Positions 46,901 to 56,667 of a stretch of DNA of 64,000 nt are shown piece after piece; within the stretch, counting starts at the first letter, position 1, and each line of letters starts with the position of its first letter. A program made the position numbers and the translations under genes. Source of the DNA: Phytophthora quininea (lineage: Eukaryota; Oomycota; Peronosporomycetes; Peronosporales; Peronosporaceae); the NCBI GenBank assembly GCA_011947345.1, contig JAAVTG010000740.1, positions 1 to 64,000 on the forward strand, read 5' to 3'. Under the pieces are notes generated by a model. The model was not told the DNA's origin and did no database searches. It saw nothing but the letters and a program-made list of their open reading frames with translations.

Positions 46901-48433
46901 GGTAGTACGACTTGAGTCCTTGCGAGTATTGCTCGCAATCGTGTGCATTGAAAATCTCGAGTGTGATCAAATGGACATTGAAACCGCATTTCTGAACGGA
47001 CTACTGCTAGAAGACGTGTACATGAAGCAACCTGAAGGAATGATAGAAGCCGGAAACGAGGGCCTGGTGTGCAAGCTCCTAAAAGCTTGTACGGGCTGAA
47101 ACAAGCTCCGAGGGCCTGGCACAAGGCGCTGACAGAACACCTGGAGAAAGAAGGCTTTGATCGACTGCAATGTGAGTCGTGCATCTACCTTCGTACCACG
47201 AAAGAAGGAAGGCAGATCGTAGCCATCTACGTCGATGACCTGCTAATAATTGCTAAAACCAAGAAGGAAATCGGAGCAGTGAAGGTGTCAATCAGCAACG
47301 CCTTCAAGGCGAAAGACCTCGGACCAGTCAGCTACATACTTGGCATGAGGGTAACTCGAGACCGGACACGAAGAAAACTGTGGATCAACCAACAGCTCAA
47401 CGCAGAGAAAATTGTTGAGAAATTCAACATGACCCTCGCACACGAGGTACAAACTCCATCAATTTCGGGAAAGAAGCTGACGAAGCCGCCACCAAATGAA
47501 ACTGGTGATGTGATGGCAGAAATGGCGTCCAAACCCTTCCGACAGGCAGTCGGAAGCCTGATGTACTTGATGATCGGCAGCAGACCCGACCTCGCGTACT
47601 CCATCCAGGACGTGAGCCGATTTCTGAATGCGTATGGCAAACCGCACTGGGAAGCCGTCAAACAGATTATTAAATACGTCAAAGGAACAGTGAACTATGG
47701 ACTCGAATTTGGCGGTAGTGCAGTGACGCTATCAGCTTTCACCGACTCGGACTACGCGGCAGATGAAGAAGAGAGGAAATCGGTGTCGGGGTACGTCACA
47801 TTTGTTGGCGAGTGTGCTGTAACATGGAGCAGCAGGAAACAGCGTGTCGTCGCTCAATCAACAGCAGAGGCAGAATATATCGCGCTCGCACACTGCACGA
47901 GAGAAGTGTTGTTTCTCAGACAACTACTGCGCGAACTCGGATACGAGCAAGAATCAACCAAGATATTCGAAGATAATCAAGCCTGCATTGCGATCGCAGA
48001 GAACCCAACTCAGCACTCCCGCACCAAACACATCGACGTGAGATACCACTTCATTCGGGAGCATGTACGTTGCCTGGATATCATCCTGGAATATGTCGGA
48101 TCTCGGGACAATGTGGCCGATACGTTCACAAAAGCACTCGCAAGAAACCAGTTCGCCGAACTGCGATCCAGACTGAAGGTTGTTGGGGTATGTCAAGACC
48201 TGAAAGGCCAAGACAATGCAACCATGACCCAGTTGCTACCAGCAGAGAAAACGAAGCAGCCGTCAACAAGATCAGGAGCAAAGAGCCCCGACAAGAAACG
48301 CAAACGACTACGAACGAACCGAGCTCGTCAAACGGGGAAAAAGTGTCCGACAGAGACGAAGATGATGACAGCCTCAGCAGAGGTGGAGAAACCCCGTGTA
48401 CGAGTGTGGTGCTGTCAATATCGAGACCGCTGA
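43932..48433 (+). CDS. Ty1/copia Gag-Pol polyprotein
   Basis: Start taken at 43932 (MSMKWNTAMSFNGSNYTAW), because the earlier ATG at 43899 lies inside the primer-binding site. Gag; zinc knuckle CFYCNKSGHLKQNC near 44660; protease WVIDSGCTDHMT near 44920; integrase HRRLGHASKS, VHSDIAGP and FISDNGGEYL (D, D, E catalytic set near 45530-45740); RT core WRLMKLPTGKRALSCRWIFK, then YVDDLLIIAK near 47230; RNase H FTDSDYAADEEERKSVSGYV and FEDNQACIAIAENP. Frame changes at G4 45901-45904, about 46150 and A4 47081-47084 are each repaired by one or two bases of the same run. A basic Lys/Arg-rich tail follows RNase H. Confidence 0.9.
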
Positions 48434-48662
48434 AGCAGTAAACGGAAAGTCCCTGCTGCTCGACGAAAGCAACAAAGGAGTGTGAGGAGGTCATGCAGCA
48501 AACGGAGAGTCCCTGCAGTGCATATGCCAATGGATAAGACCACCACTTGAATGGCACCAGTATTCATGTAAGCCCGTCATTTACGATGGCATTGCAAGAG
48601 ACCAACCGGTGATATGTTGAGTCACCAATGACTCACATTGCGACTATCACTGCTGCGGGGAG

Positions 48663-48838
48663 TGTTGAGTTTACAGCAGTTGGAGATCGTCGCAGGTTGT
48701 AGGATAGAAGTTGAGATGGGATGTAGGACATCGTAGGAAGCGGCTATCTCCAGAGGCAATGCTTCCTCACTTCAAAATTGACCACCTGCTTGCATCTTCA
48801 TCCATCTCAAGGACTTCTTTGAATCATACAAACCAATA
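48663..48838 (+). repeat. 3' LTR of copia element
   Basis: Identical to 43719-43894 by eye over 176 bp; preceded by a purine tract (gcggggag) as polypurine primer site. Confidence 0.9.
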
Positions 48839-48843
48839 CACCG

Positions 48844-49150
48844 CAGACTTGTCCAATGTCCGCTGCTTAACAAAACGATCAAATCCTTGGAAATTCGTCA
48901 AAAGTGTTTGGCGGGGACCCGCAAACACCTCCTCCCCATTATATTCTTGAGGGTGCTTCTTTCTCACGTGATTTCGGATTGTCGTGTGCGCGCAGCTACT
49001 CCAACATCGCGCGGAGTCAGAGGGACACAGCAAACACGTTACCGAACCGCCGTCGTTCTGGCGAATGTAAGTCCAAATGTCCGAACGCTTCGCGGATAGA
49101 CATCGCTGAGACGTGTTGGAGGACGTGCTCGTGCTTGTGCCGTCCGCCAT
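48844..49150 (-). CDS. hAT 1 transposase, N-terminal BED-finger part
   Basis: Start 49150 (MADGTSTSTSSNTSQRC). The BED zinc finger reads SDIWTYIRQNDGGSVTCLLC, then TTIRNHVRKKHP (C-x2-C...H-x4-H). BED fingers bind transposon ends. The visible frame past 48844 is copia LTR sequence. Confidence 0.75.
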
Positions 49151-49260
49151 CGTACGGCTGTAGCTTAATGTCGAATGACACGTGTATCGAAGATCAAAAC
49201 CTGATTTTTTCCCTCTCTAGGTTCACATTGTATCGATTTCGAGAGCGTTCGTTGACACCG

Positions 49261-50099
49261 TTATAATGACCTTAATATTGCGCGTCATAGCGATCTATTA
49301 ATCTGAACAGTGAGAGATGAGGAAGAATCTTGTGTGTCGGAGTCGTGGTGAAAGGAGAAGTGAATTGATGAAGATAAGTGGTTGCTACCAGTGGGGACAT
49401 ACACTATATCTTCATCTAAGTACGAAGCGTACTTAGGTAGGGAGGCGCAGTACTCCACGTTCACAATTAACACAGGGTATATGACATCTCGACCTGATTT
49501 AAAGGCTTTAATCTGATAGGGTACCGCACCGGCCCCGCTGTTTCATTACTTCCCAACAAAAGCACCGGCACTTCTAACTTCTATTTAGGCTAACCCTAGT
49601 AACAATAAAAGCCAAGTTAAAGCAGACTTTTCCACTATTGGTGGGGTGAGCAGTGGACAGCTGCGCTGTTGGCAGCCCGGCACTAGCCGACTGGCGCTCT
49701 GGAAACCCACTGCGCCAACCTGCTCCACACTCCTGGCTATTACCGTATAACAGCCAAGTGATGTTGGTAATAGTATTATGGATGAGCGCTTTGTTTTGTA
49801 ACGATAGGCCTTTATTAGGTAAAATTTGTGTTTGTATTGATTGGCCAATCACAATAGTGACAGCTGACGTTGTGACATCATGCAGATATTGGGCCGCTTC
49901 GTGCTGGACCAGAAGTAGCGTGGAAAGGGCCTCCATGCGCATCTGGATTTCTTCCGCCCTCGCCGCTCCGTCGGCCGCTTGCCTTCGCAGGCAGATATAG
50001 TCGTCAAGAAGAACTACATCAGCGGACAGGTACGTCGCCCGCCATCTTCATGGAAAAATAAGTAACGCCAAATTTTTTATGGTATTCCTATTTTGTAGC
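49261..50099. other. Region with fragments only
   Basis: Minus frame 49942-49574 reads a helical start (MRMEALSTLLLVQHEAAQYL) that continues upstream to about 50010 (DDYICLRRQAADGAARAEEI), a possible coiled-coil relic. Nothing else recognised. Confidence 0.3.
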
Positions 50100-50694
50100 A
50101 CTGCATCATCACATGTGAGGGCAGGGACGACGAAGGAGCCCCATCGTGAAGTTAGAAGACAGGAGGTAAAGTGGTTACATTTTTGGAAAAGAGGATCTAG
50201 ATAGTAATTCTGTGTGCTTCAGTCGGTACGGGACCTTCGTACGTCGGAAGCGGCTTGGCTGCTTGAAGAGCACGATGCTCGAGCAGGGAGATGTCGTGCA
50301 TTTTGGCAACCCCAATGGGTAAGGTATAGAATTTAACGTATTATTATTATTGTATTAATATCCATTTCTTTCGTGCAGGACATCTAGCTTACACTTTCGA
50401 GATATTGTGCGTTAGATAAATAGCTGAAGTTGCTAAAGCTAACAATTATTTCTATATGTCACGGGGCAGGCCGCTGAAAGAACAGGGCATCAGGCTGAAG
50501 GTGGATCGGGGGCCAAGATCAAGCAGATAGCGGCTGTAACAGAAGAAATGAGAAAGTCAAACGAAAAGTTTCAGGAATACCTGCACGAGATGCAGCTCCA
50601 GTTGCAGCGCCAACATCATCAGCTGCAGCGACACGAGGGTCTATTGAAGGATCTACTCGCGTCATCGTCGGATTCGGGATCATTGGAATACTAA
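50100..50694 (+). CDS. Unrecognised multi-exon gene ending in a coiled coil
   Basis: Three exon-like stretches are linked by plausible introns: one ending ...cgtgaagttagaagacaggag at about 50168 (GTAAAG donor); one 50222-50318 (SVRDLRTSEAAWLLEEHDAR); and a last one about 50470-50694 reading AAVTEEMRKSNEKFQEYLHE, then MQLQLQRQHHQLQRHEG, ending in SSDSGSLEY-stop. The last exon is a heptad-rich coiled coil with an acidic tail. No family recognised and the 5' end is not found. This may be a gene remnant. Confidence 0.4.
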
Positions 50695-51180
50695 TAGTAA
50701 CTTGGTAGTCTAGTCATCACGGACAAAATCTGAAATACTAGAGCTGCTACAAGCTTGGAAGCCAATCAATCGCTGTAGGAGTCGATGAGGAGAGACACCT
50801 GCAGAAGACAATGTATCTCGGATCTCAGACTCCATGAACAAGTTGGCGGCGCAGCAGCGTTGGATCACCGCGTCTTCTTTGATCTTTTCCAGCGTTGCGC
50901 GACTGCCTTTTCTTCTTCACGCTTCAGGCGCTGCTCTTCCTCTGCTGCTAGCTCTCCTTGTCTCTTCACAGTACCGCGTCTTTTCTTCGGAACAAACACC
51001 ACCTCCATGAGTTCTTCGCCCGGCTTCGATTCCTCGGTATTAGTCTCACACTCCGAACTGCTACTGCGGCAGCACTTCTACTTGTGCAAGATCCTCATGA
51101 TGGGAAACTTTATGGCGACTCCTCGCCGTGACGTCTCTCACGCTCTTCCTCCTTGTATGGACCCAAGAACGGCAGCTAGA
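50695..51180. other. Intergenic region, plus-strand ORF unsupported
   Basis: A 156-aa plus-strand frame overlaps here but is Ser/Arg-rich and without domain features; probably antisense or non-coding. Confidence 0.3.
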
Positions 51181-51964
51181 TCAGCTGCTTGTACTGCGCA
51201 CGCAACGACAACGGCAAAACCCACAGTCAGCGTGATCAACATCAGCTCGGTATGATTGATTGTAAATTGCAATCAAGCCACACACGCACCGCCAGAGTGC
51301 CGTACACGATGATCACGAATCCCAGCAGCTCCAGCCTGCGCACAACGTGGGTAACTAGATCAAGGACGTTGCTGCAGAGGACACGAGATCTCGGAGCCGT
51401 ACCAACTGAAGATGGTCCATCGCTCGCCGGGCGAGGCTTCGCCTTGCCATTGCATCACATAGTAAACGAACAGGCTAAGCATCCAGACCCCAAGCGTGCG
51501 CAGCGTCTGCAGCAAAAAGGTGTCAAGCAACAAAATCTTTTAGCGACACACAGGGAGAACTCACACGTGTGACCACCTTTCGACACTCGTTCACGTACCT
51601 CTGCAATGCTCCGCATGACGGCCGATAGATGCTTGGTAACGTAATTTACCGTCACATTCAACGTGCCCACCGCCACGATGTAGGCCAGGATGAGCACCAT
51701 GAGCGTGGGCGAGTTGTACACCCACACAAATGAGTCGATGAAGCCAAAGGCGGATCCTCCTGCGGGGGTAAGCGTGAAGATTGGGATCAGCAGAACGTAA
51801 AACACCAGTCCACAGAGCCCTTCAATCCCCACCGGCAGCATCGAGCTCACGTTCAGCGCCAGCATCATGATCCTCGACCACGATCGGCAGCGCGCACAGT
51901 GCTTGCGCTGCGACGATGAAGCACAGACCCAGCGTCGCGTTCACCGAGCTATCATTTCCTGCAG
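51181..51964 (-). CDS. SLC35F6-like drug/metabolite transporter, C-terminal half
   Basis: After a 3' splice site (CTTAACTGCAG) the minus strand reads LGLCFIVAAQALCALPIVVE, then in the next frame MLALNVSSMLPVGIEGLCGL with VFYVLLIPIF, then FIDSFVWVYNSPTLMVLILA, VNYVTKHLSAVMRSIAE, a GTACGT...TGCAG intron (about 51595-51516), TLRTLGVWMLSLFVYYVMQW, and after another break RLELLGFVIIVYGTLAV. This follows the last five membrane segments of the SLC35F6/DMT family (nucleotide-sugar or organic-solute transport). The N-terminal half is missing, replaced upstream by the Gly/Ser repeat ORF. Confidence 0.65.
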
Positions 51965-53033
51965 TTAAGTCGTTGGAGCTGTGACCCACCCCAGCGTGCC
52001 GCGAGATGCCAGCGCCACCACGGATAGACACCTCGCCGCCTGCGTTCGGGCTACCAGAAGTGCCGCCCTCCACTCGAACGGCGCCTACTACCGGGTCCAC
52101 CGAAGAGGTCGACACGAGAGACCAACCGCTTATCGCCTTCAAGTCACCTGCGACGGACTGATCACTAGACCCAGCACATATGTCAACGACGCAGCCTCCA
52201 GCCTGGGACACACCCACGGTCAGATCGATGTTTTCTGCCGAAGCACTGCTACCGGACGACGAGCCGGACGAAATCGACACATTGCCCGACGCCACTCCAA
52301 CCGCACTCGACAGCCGCACCACGCCACTGCCAGCGGACCCTTCTCCGCTCGTCAGAGACAGCGAGGCCCCGTTGCCAGCCGAGCTTAAACCAGCAGCCAC
52401 CGTCACGGTACCGCCCGTTGCACTGGCACCACGACTCAGATCGATCGCACCGCCGGACCCAGACGCGCCGGAGCTGCTGCCTCCAGACACGCTCACAGAC
52501 CCGCCAGCTTCGCCAGCGTCGCCACCGCCGACGCGCAACGGCCCACTGGGTCCTCTCATCGATGAGCCAGACGTGATCGAGACCAAGCCAGACGAACCGT
52601 CATCCGTCGGACCGCTCGACAGCGACACGGACCCACTGACGGCGCTGCCTGTGCCGGCGTGAGAACGCACCACCACCGTGCCGCTCTCGGTCGATACGCC
52701 CTCGCCGCTGACGATCGTCACATTGCCACCGGTCGACGCGTTGGACGCGCCGCCAACCACAGAAATGCCAGAGCCTTCTCCGCTTCCAGACGAACCCCCA
52801 GACACGTCGATGGACCCGCTCGCGATTCCGACAGACCCACTCGAGACACTACTAGCACTCGTGCTCACAGCGACACCGCCACTCGATCCACCCGATACCA
52901 CGCCGGTCGACACGATCACGTTGCCACTAGTCGTGGCCAGGGTTCGCCAAAACCCATGGTTTGAAATTTTGACGGGTGGGTTTAGACTCAGAACTGGGTG
53001 GGTGGGTCTAGGTAATTGGGTATTTTGACCCAT
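51822..53033 (-). CDS. Gly/Ser-rich beta-solenoid-like repeat protein fused to transporter sequence
   Basis: A continuous 403-codon frame: ~300 residues of an imperfect ~20-residue repeat of the type S-G-x-V-x-L/V-S-S-G-x-S/T (e.g. GGSVSVSGGSSSGASGSGGA, GNVSISSGSSSGSSASAENI), the alternating pattern expected for a parallel beta-helix, then directly SSVNATLGLCFIVAAQ of the SLC35F6-like region. Its apparent start (MGQNTQLPRPTHP) lies inside the end of hAT 2; the native start was probably on the far side (an ATG at 56386, MRLVGLRGVGA, is in frame once the transposon is removed). Probably a surface or extracellular repeat protein; chimera or mis-joined gene. Confidence 0.6.
   Translation of the reverse strand: MGQNTQLPRPTHPVLSLNPPVKISNHGFWRTLATTSGNVIVSTGVVSGGSSGGVAVSTSASSVSSGSVGIASGSIDVSGGSSGSGEGSGISVVGGASNASTGGNVTIVSGEGVSTESGTVVVRSHAGTGSAVSGSVSLSSGPTDDGSSGLVSITSGSSMRGPSGPLRVGGGDAGEAGGSVSVSGGSSSGASGSGGAIDLSRGASATGGTVTVAAGLSSAGNGASLSLTSGEGSAGSGVVRLSSAVGVASGNVSISSGSSSGSSASAENIDLTVGVSQAGGCVVDICAGSSDQSVAGDLKAISGWSLVSTSSVDPVVGAVRVEGGTSGSPNAGGEVSIRGGAGISRHAGVGHSSNDLTAGNDSSVNATLGLCFIVAAQALCALPIVVEDHDAGAERELDAAGGD
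52930..52937. repeat. 8-bp target-site duplication of hAT 2 (pair at 56349-56356)
   Basis: gtcgtggc on both sides, no mismatch. Confidence 0.92.
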
Positions 53034-53312
53034 ATGACGTCATGACCCGCTGTCGCGAGACCAGTGGTCCTGCGGTCTAAGAGAGACCGTCTGTAGCTCG
53101 TCTTCCTCCTAAAAGTCTTATCTAAATGTGCAAACCGCGGTTAATCGTGGACTGGTGTACCGTTGCAGCCAATATTTGTAGCAAACCCCTGCCATCGGGC
53201 TCTATCCCCGATGTTTCGTCCTCGGTTGCTCACTTCCTCATTTGAGCAGTTCCAAGTACCCCTCCCCTCCCCAGCCCTCGCCCCTCCCCTCCCCAGCCCT
53301 CGCCCCCCGTCA

Positions 53313-55250
53313 GCATGAGCTTCTCGTCGCCCATCGACCTGGCCTCCCCCATTGAAGCAACCCTCGTCTCGCAGCCGACTCGCCCTCGGCCTCTGTCCCC
53401 TGTCACGGTGACGAGGACTTGGAGGGAGATAACCCGTCTTGTCCGGTTAGCCAACACGCCGTGGGAGCGAAGCGCAAGGCCAATTCCCCGCCGCAGCCAC
53501 CTGCCAAGCGCGGTAGGCGCAAGGACCCCATCTGGGAGGACGTGATCGTCGCAGATGATGTCGTCTCATGCAAGAAGTGCGAGACGATCATCCACCGTCT
53601 GGGTGAGACGCATGTGGAAAGGGTGCGTGACCACTTCAAGCGCAAGTGCTCCAAGCGGCTCCAGACCAGAGCCATCACGGACTGTTTTCCGCCTGCTCTA
53701 ATCCGAACCAAGCTCGCCTCGTTCCATCGGCAGTTTGCGTTGTGGTTCTATTCCACGAGTATGGTCTTTAACAAGGTTAACCACGAGTATCTGGCTAACG
53801 CCTTGGCCATGTTGAACCCTGGCGCTGTGGTCCCGACCCTCGCGAGCTCTCGACGACGCTGTTGGATGCCTCGTATGGGGAGTTAAGGCGCGCGATGATG
53901 CATCGGTTTAACGGGAAGAAGTGCATCCTCGCCACAGATGCTTAGACCGACGTCAACGAAAAGAGTGTGATCAATTACATCTTGATTTGCGGTGAAGAAA
54001 CGTATCTTCTGGAGACAGTCTACACGGACTCTATCTCGCATAGCGCGGTCTTTCTGGCAGCTAACATCAAGCGGGTCATCGAAGCTACAAGGTTTACGAC
54101 CATCTCTGCCGTCGTCACCGACAATACCAGCACAAACCAACTGGTGTGGCAAACATTGCAGGTGAACTATCCGCATATGTTCTTCCACGGCTGCATTTCC
54201 CACGTCATTCATCTCGCCGTCAAGGATCTGGTCACAAGGTTGCCGTGGCTCAAGACACTGGAGGAGAATTCCCGCAATCTTGTGCGGTTCTTCAAGAAGC
54301 ATCAGCAGTTATGGGCAGAGCTTCGCCGTCTGCAGATGCTTGAGGGTAAGAAGGCATTAGTGATGCCTGCGGACACTCGTTGGGGAACGATCGAGAAGTA
54401 TTTCGCGTCGCTGCTGGAGTCGGAAGAGATTCTACACGCTTTCGTCAGCGGAAGAGAGTTCCTGAAGGCCAAGACAAAGGAGCAGAAGGCGAAGCGCCGG
54501 ATGGCATTCGATGTTGTGTGCAGTAAGGACTTCGTTCCGCACCTGAAAAAGGCAATCGCGCTGCTGAACGTCTTGTCACGATTCCAGAAGGTTTTCGAGC
54601 GCAACACACGGCCGATCTCTGACGTGTACAAGATGTTTCTCGACTTACCTGGCACCTACAACAGCATGAAAATGCCGCTCGGTGAGCTAGGGATCATCTC
54701 AGGCGTACTGCGCGAGCGCTTCGACTTCGTGTATGGCGACGCTCATGGATTCTCATACCTTCTGGATCCCCGCTATGCTGGCAAAGGCATGGACCAGAAC
54801 ACCCGAGAGTCTGTTGAGGACTTCATCGCGCAGTGGAATGGACCCGAGAATGAGAACGCGACCATGGTCGAGTTGATGAAGTTTCAAGCATCTACTCTAC
54901 AACCGTCGCGTCAAGTCAAGCTTGTTTAAGACAAAAGCATCAGCGTCCGCGAGTTTTGGGGTGGGTTGCACGGATTCCCTTTGCTCCAGAAGATCGCGAC
55001 CACCGTCTTTGCTTCTGCGTGCTCAAGTGCCGCCGCAGAAAGAAACTTCTCGGCCCACAAGTTCGTGCATTCGTTGCTGCGCAACCGCCTCGAAGAGACT
55101 AGTGTTGAGAAGTTGGTCTTCATCTTCTTCAACATGAAGAATCTTCAGGTTGAAGATTTGGACCTCTTCAACCTGGTTGAGGATGTGCTTGGAACCGATG
55201 GTGAGAACGACAACGACAACAACCAAGATAGTGACTACGAGTACTACTAG
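53313..55250 (+). pseudogene. hAT 2 transposase (BED-like finger, DUF659-type core)
   Basis: Start at 53313 (MSFSSPIDLASPIE); after a frame change near 53410 it reads GAKRKANSPPQPPAKRGRRK, DDVVSCKKCETIIHRL...HVERVRDHFKRKC (BED-like), ALIRTKLASFHRQFALWFYS, then a catalytic core with a TAG at 53944 where related copies have Trp (DAWTDV becomes DA-stop-TDV), TTISAVVTDNTSTNQLVWQT, HGCISHVIHLAVKDL, ADTRWGTIEKYFASLL, YLLDPRYAG and the C-terminal dimerisation motif SSAAAERNFSAHKFVHSLLR. A further in-frame TAA occurs at 54928-54930. Two true stop codons and one shift (near 53850) make it probably inactive. Confidence 0.8.
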
Positions 55251-55670
55251 GCTGTTCACTTTAATACATGTTTCTTTCTTTACATCTTACTTGATAGATG
55301 TGGTTGTCTTACTCCATTTCCCTTAGCCAAATTATGGACCTTAGCCAAAATGGGGCCCTCAGCCGAAATGAGGACCGCCGTTATCCTTACCAGAAAGCAT
55401 ATCTTCCCAATCTTATTACTATCTGAACATAATCTTATTCTTACCAGAACAAGAAACGTATCTTTGAAGTCTTATTCGGACAACAACAAATGTCAGTCTG
55501 CTTTGCTGTCTTATTCAGCACCTTTTTCTCTATCGCAAAAGTTCATAATAAAACTGTTGTCTATTATGCCTTTGATTGGATAAAATGGATAAGAAATTTG
55601 ATGAGAAATGTACAAACACAAATGAATTTTATTGGTTGTTAGAGCAAGCAAAACGACATGTTTACGAACC
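55251..55670. other. hAT 2 spacer between transposase and RING ORF
   Basis: AT-rich, no convincing ORF. Convergent 3' ends of the two genes. Contains a short triple near-repeat (ttagccaaattatggacc / ttagccaaaatggggccc / cagccgaaatgaggacc, 55323-55380). Confidence 0.5.
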
Positions 55671-56189
55671 CTAATCCTCCTCCATGTAATCACTGTCGTC
55701 GTCATCCGACTCGGATTCCAGGTCATCGCCCATCCACCACCACTGTTCGTCAATGACGTCGTACTGACGTGGTGGTGGCGGCGGGCGTGCGCGGGCACCG
55801 GGGAACACCGGGAAGCGGCACATCGGGCAAGTGGCATCGATGCCCCTTGTGTCGATGTGTGCGCTAATGCACGACCGGCAGAACGCCGCCCGGCAGCGGC
55901 TGCACGTCAGCGAGTCGTTGGGAGCTTCCCAACAGATCGGGCAGTTCGGGCCTTGATCGCGTGCATCTGGTGCCGACTGCACGATGACTGAGGCGGCAAC
56001 GACCGCAGCAACAAATCGCTGCATGCGCTGGAAGCGCCTGGCCCGGCGGCGGGCATTGCGCTGCTGTCGCCGGCGCTCCATCACCAGGGAGGGGTTGAGT
56101 CGCCTGCTGCAAATTGCAGACTCCTGGTGACGTCGGACAGAGGCGGCGTGGCGAAACGGGTGTCGGCAGCTTGGGCAGTAGAAGTCCAT
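55671..56189 (-). CDS. RING-type zinc-finger protein carried inside the hAT element
   Basis: 172-aa intact frame from the Met at 56189 (MDFYCPSCRHPFRHAASVRR); an in-frame frame extends 25 codons upstream to 56264 without typical start context. A C-x2-C...H-x5-C finger lies at residues 5-27. A basic helix and a short hydrophobic stretch (RFVAAVVAASVIV, residues 58-70) follow. The RING-like domain is at 83-124: C83, C86, C96, C99, C104, C107, C121, C124 (NCPICWEAPNDSLTCSRC, then FCRSC...CPMC), i.e. eight Cys with Cys in the usual His position. A Pro-rich stretch and an Asp/Glu-rich tail (SDDDDSDYMEED) end it. E3 ubiquitin-ligase activity is inferred from family. It lies wholly between the transposase and the right terminus. 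Confidence 0.75.
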   Translation of the reverse strand: MDFYCPSCRHPFRHAASVRRHQESAICSRRLNPSLVMERRRQQRNARRRARRFQRMQRFVAAVVAASVIVQSAPDARDQGPNCPICWEAPNDSLTCSRCRAAFCRSCISAHIDTRGIDATCPMCRFPVFPGARARPPPPPRQYDVIDEQWWWMGDDLESESDDDDSDYMEED

Positions 56190-56667
56190 TGTTGAAATGG
56201 CCTCCTTCACCACGCCGCCTCTTGTCTCCCGAAGACGAGTAAGAACGCTAAACCAAAAAATCAAAAAGTCCTCAATTTCTTATGATTGGGCGGGTGGGCT
56301 TTTATTTTACCCAAAATCCAAAAACTAAAACCCTATTTTCGAACCCTGGTCGTGGCGCCGACGCCGCGCAGACCCACCAACCTCATCGCCTCCGTCGCGT
56401 AGCGCGTTCGGAGACCCCACGATCTTCACTTTCTGTGCAAGAGTCGAGCTCCTCATGCACGACGCCCGCGCCACCTATGCTTGGTTCACCAGAAGCCACG
56501 GCAGCGTAAGCTGCTCTACGAATAACCTTTTGCTTTGAATGCGAAAGCTTGAATACGAAAGTATTAAGAATAGAAGGATGTACTTGTAGTTGTTGTAACA
56601 CAAACCTGTTATCCCTTGTATACACGTACAACCCTCAATCTCTTTCAGCGGGCGGAGTTGCTATTGT

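Larger units (their letters stand above)
43719..48838 (+). mobile_element. Ty1/copia LTR retrotransposon, full length, very young
   Basis: Two 176-bp LTRs that I find identical, flanked by a 5-bp duplication (caccg at 43714-43718 and 48839-48843). Internal order is Gag, zinc knuckle, protease, integrase, RT, RNase H, which is copia order. Internal frame breaks are at homopolymers only. Identical LTRs imply recent insertion, since LTRs start identical and then diverge. Confidence 0.95.
42003..49150 (-). mobile_element. hAT transposon 1, split by a Ty1/copia insertion
   Basis: The BED-finger exon (49150-48844) and the rest of the transposase (43713-42003) lie either side of a copia element. 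Removing the copia and one target copy joins TLDKSAV to DAQLVALLV in frame, so the hAT gene was open when hit. Coordinates cover the coding limits; terminal repeats were not confidently found. Confidence 0.75.
52938..56348 (+). mobile_element. hAT transposon 2, full length, with extra RING-type gene
   Basis: Ends are cagggttcg (52938) and its complement cgaaccctg (56348), flanked by the 8-bp duplication gtcgtggc (52930-52937 and 56349-56356), the hAT hallmark. It contains a hAT transposase on the plus strand (53313-55250) and a Cys-rich ORF on the minus strand (56189-55671). It sits in the Gly/Ser-repeat gene. Confidence 0.92.

Noticed and set aside
41982..49260. Possible terminal inverted repeats of hAT 1 (ggtgttaaacgag and complement of ggtgtcaacga)
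   Set aside because: Only about 11 of 14 bases match and no 8-bp target duplication flanks them, so element ends were left open.
52180..52662. Pro/Asp-rich plus-strand ORF
   Set aside because: Antisense of the Gly/Ser repeat frame; composition is explained by complementing SG codons.
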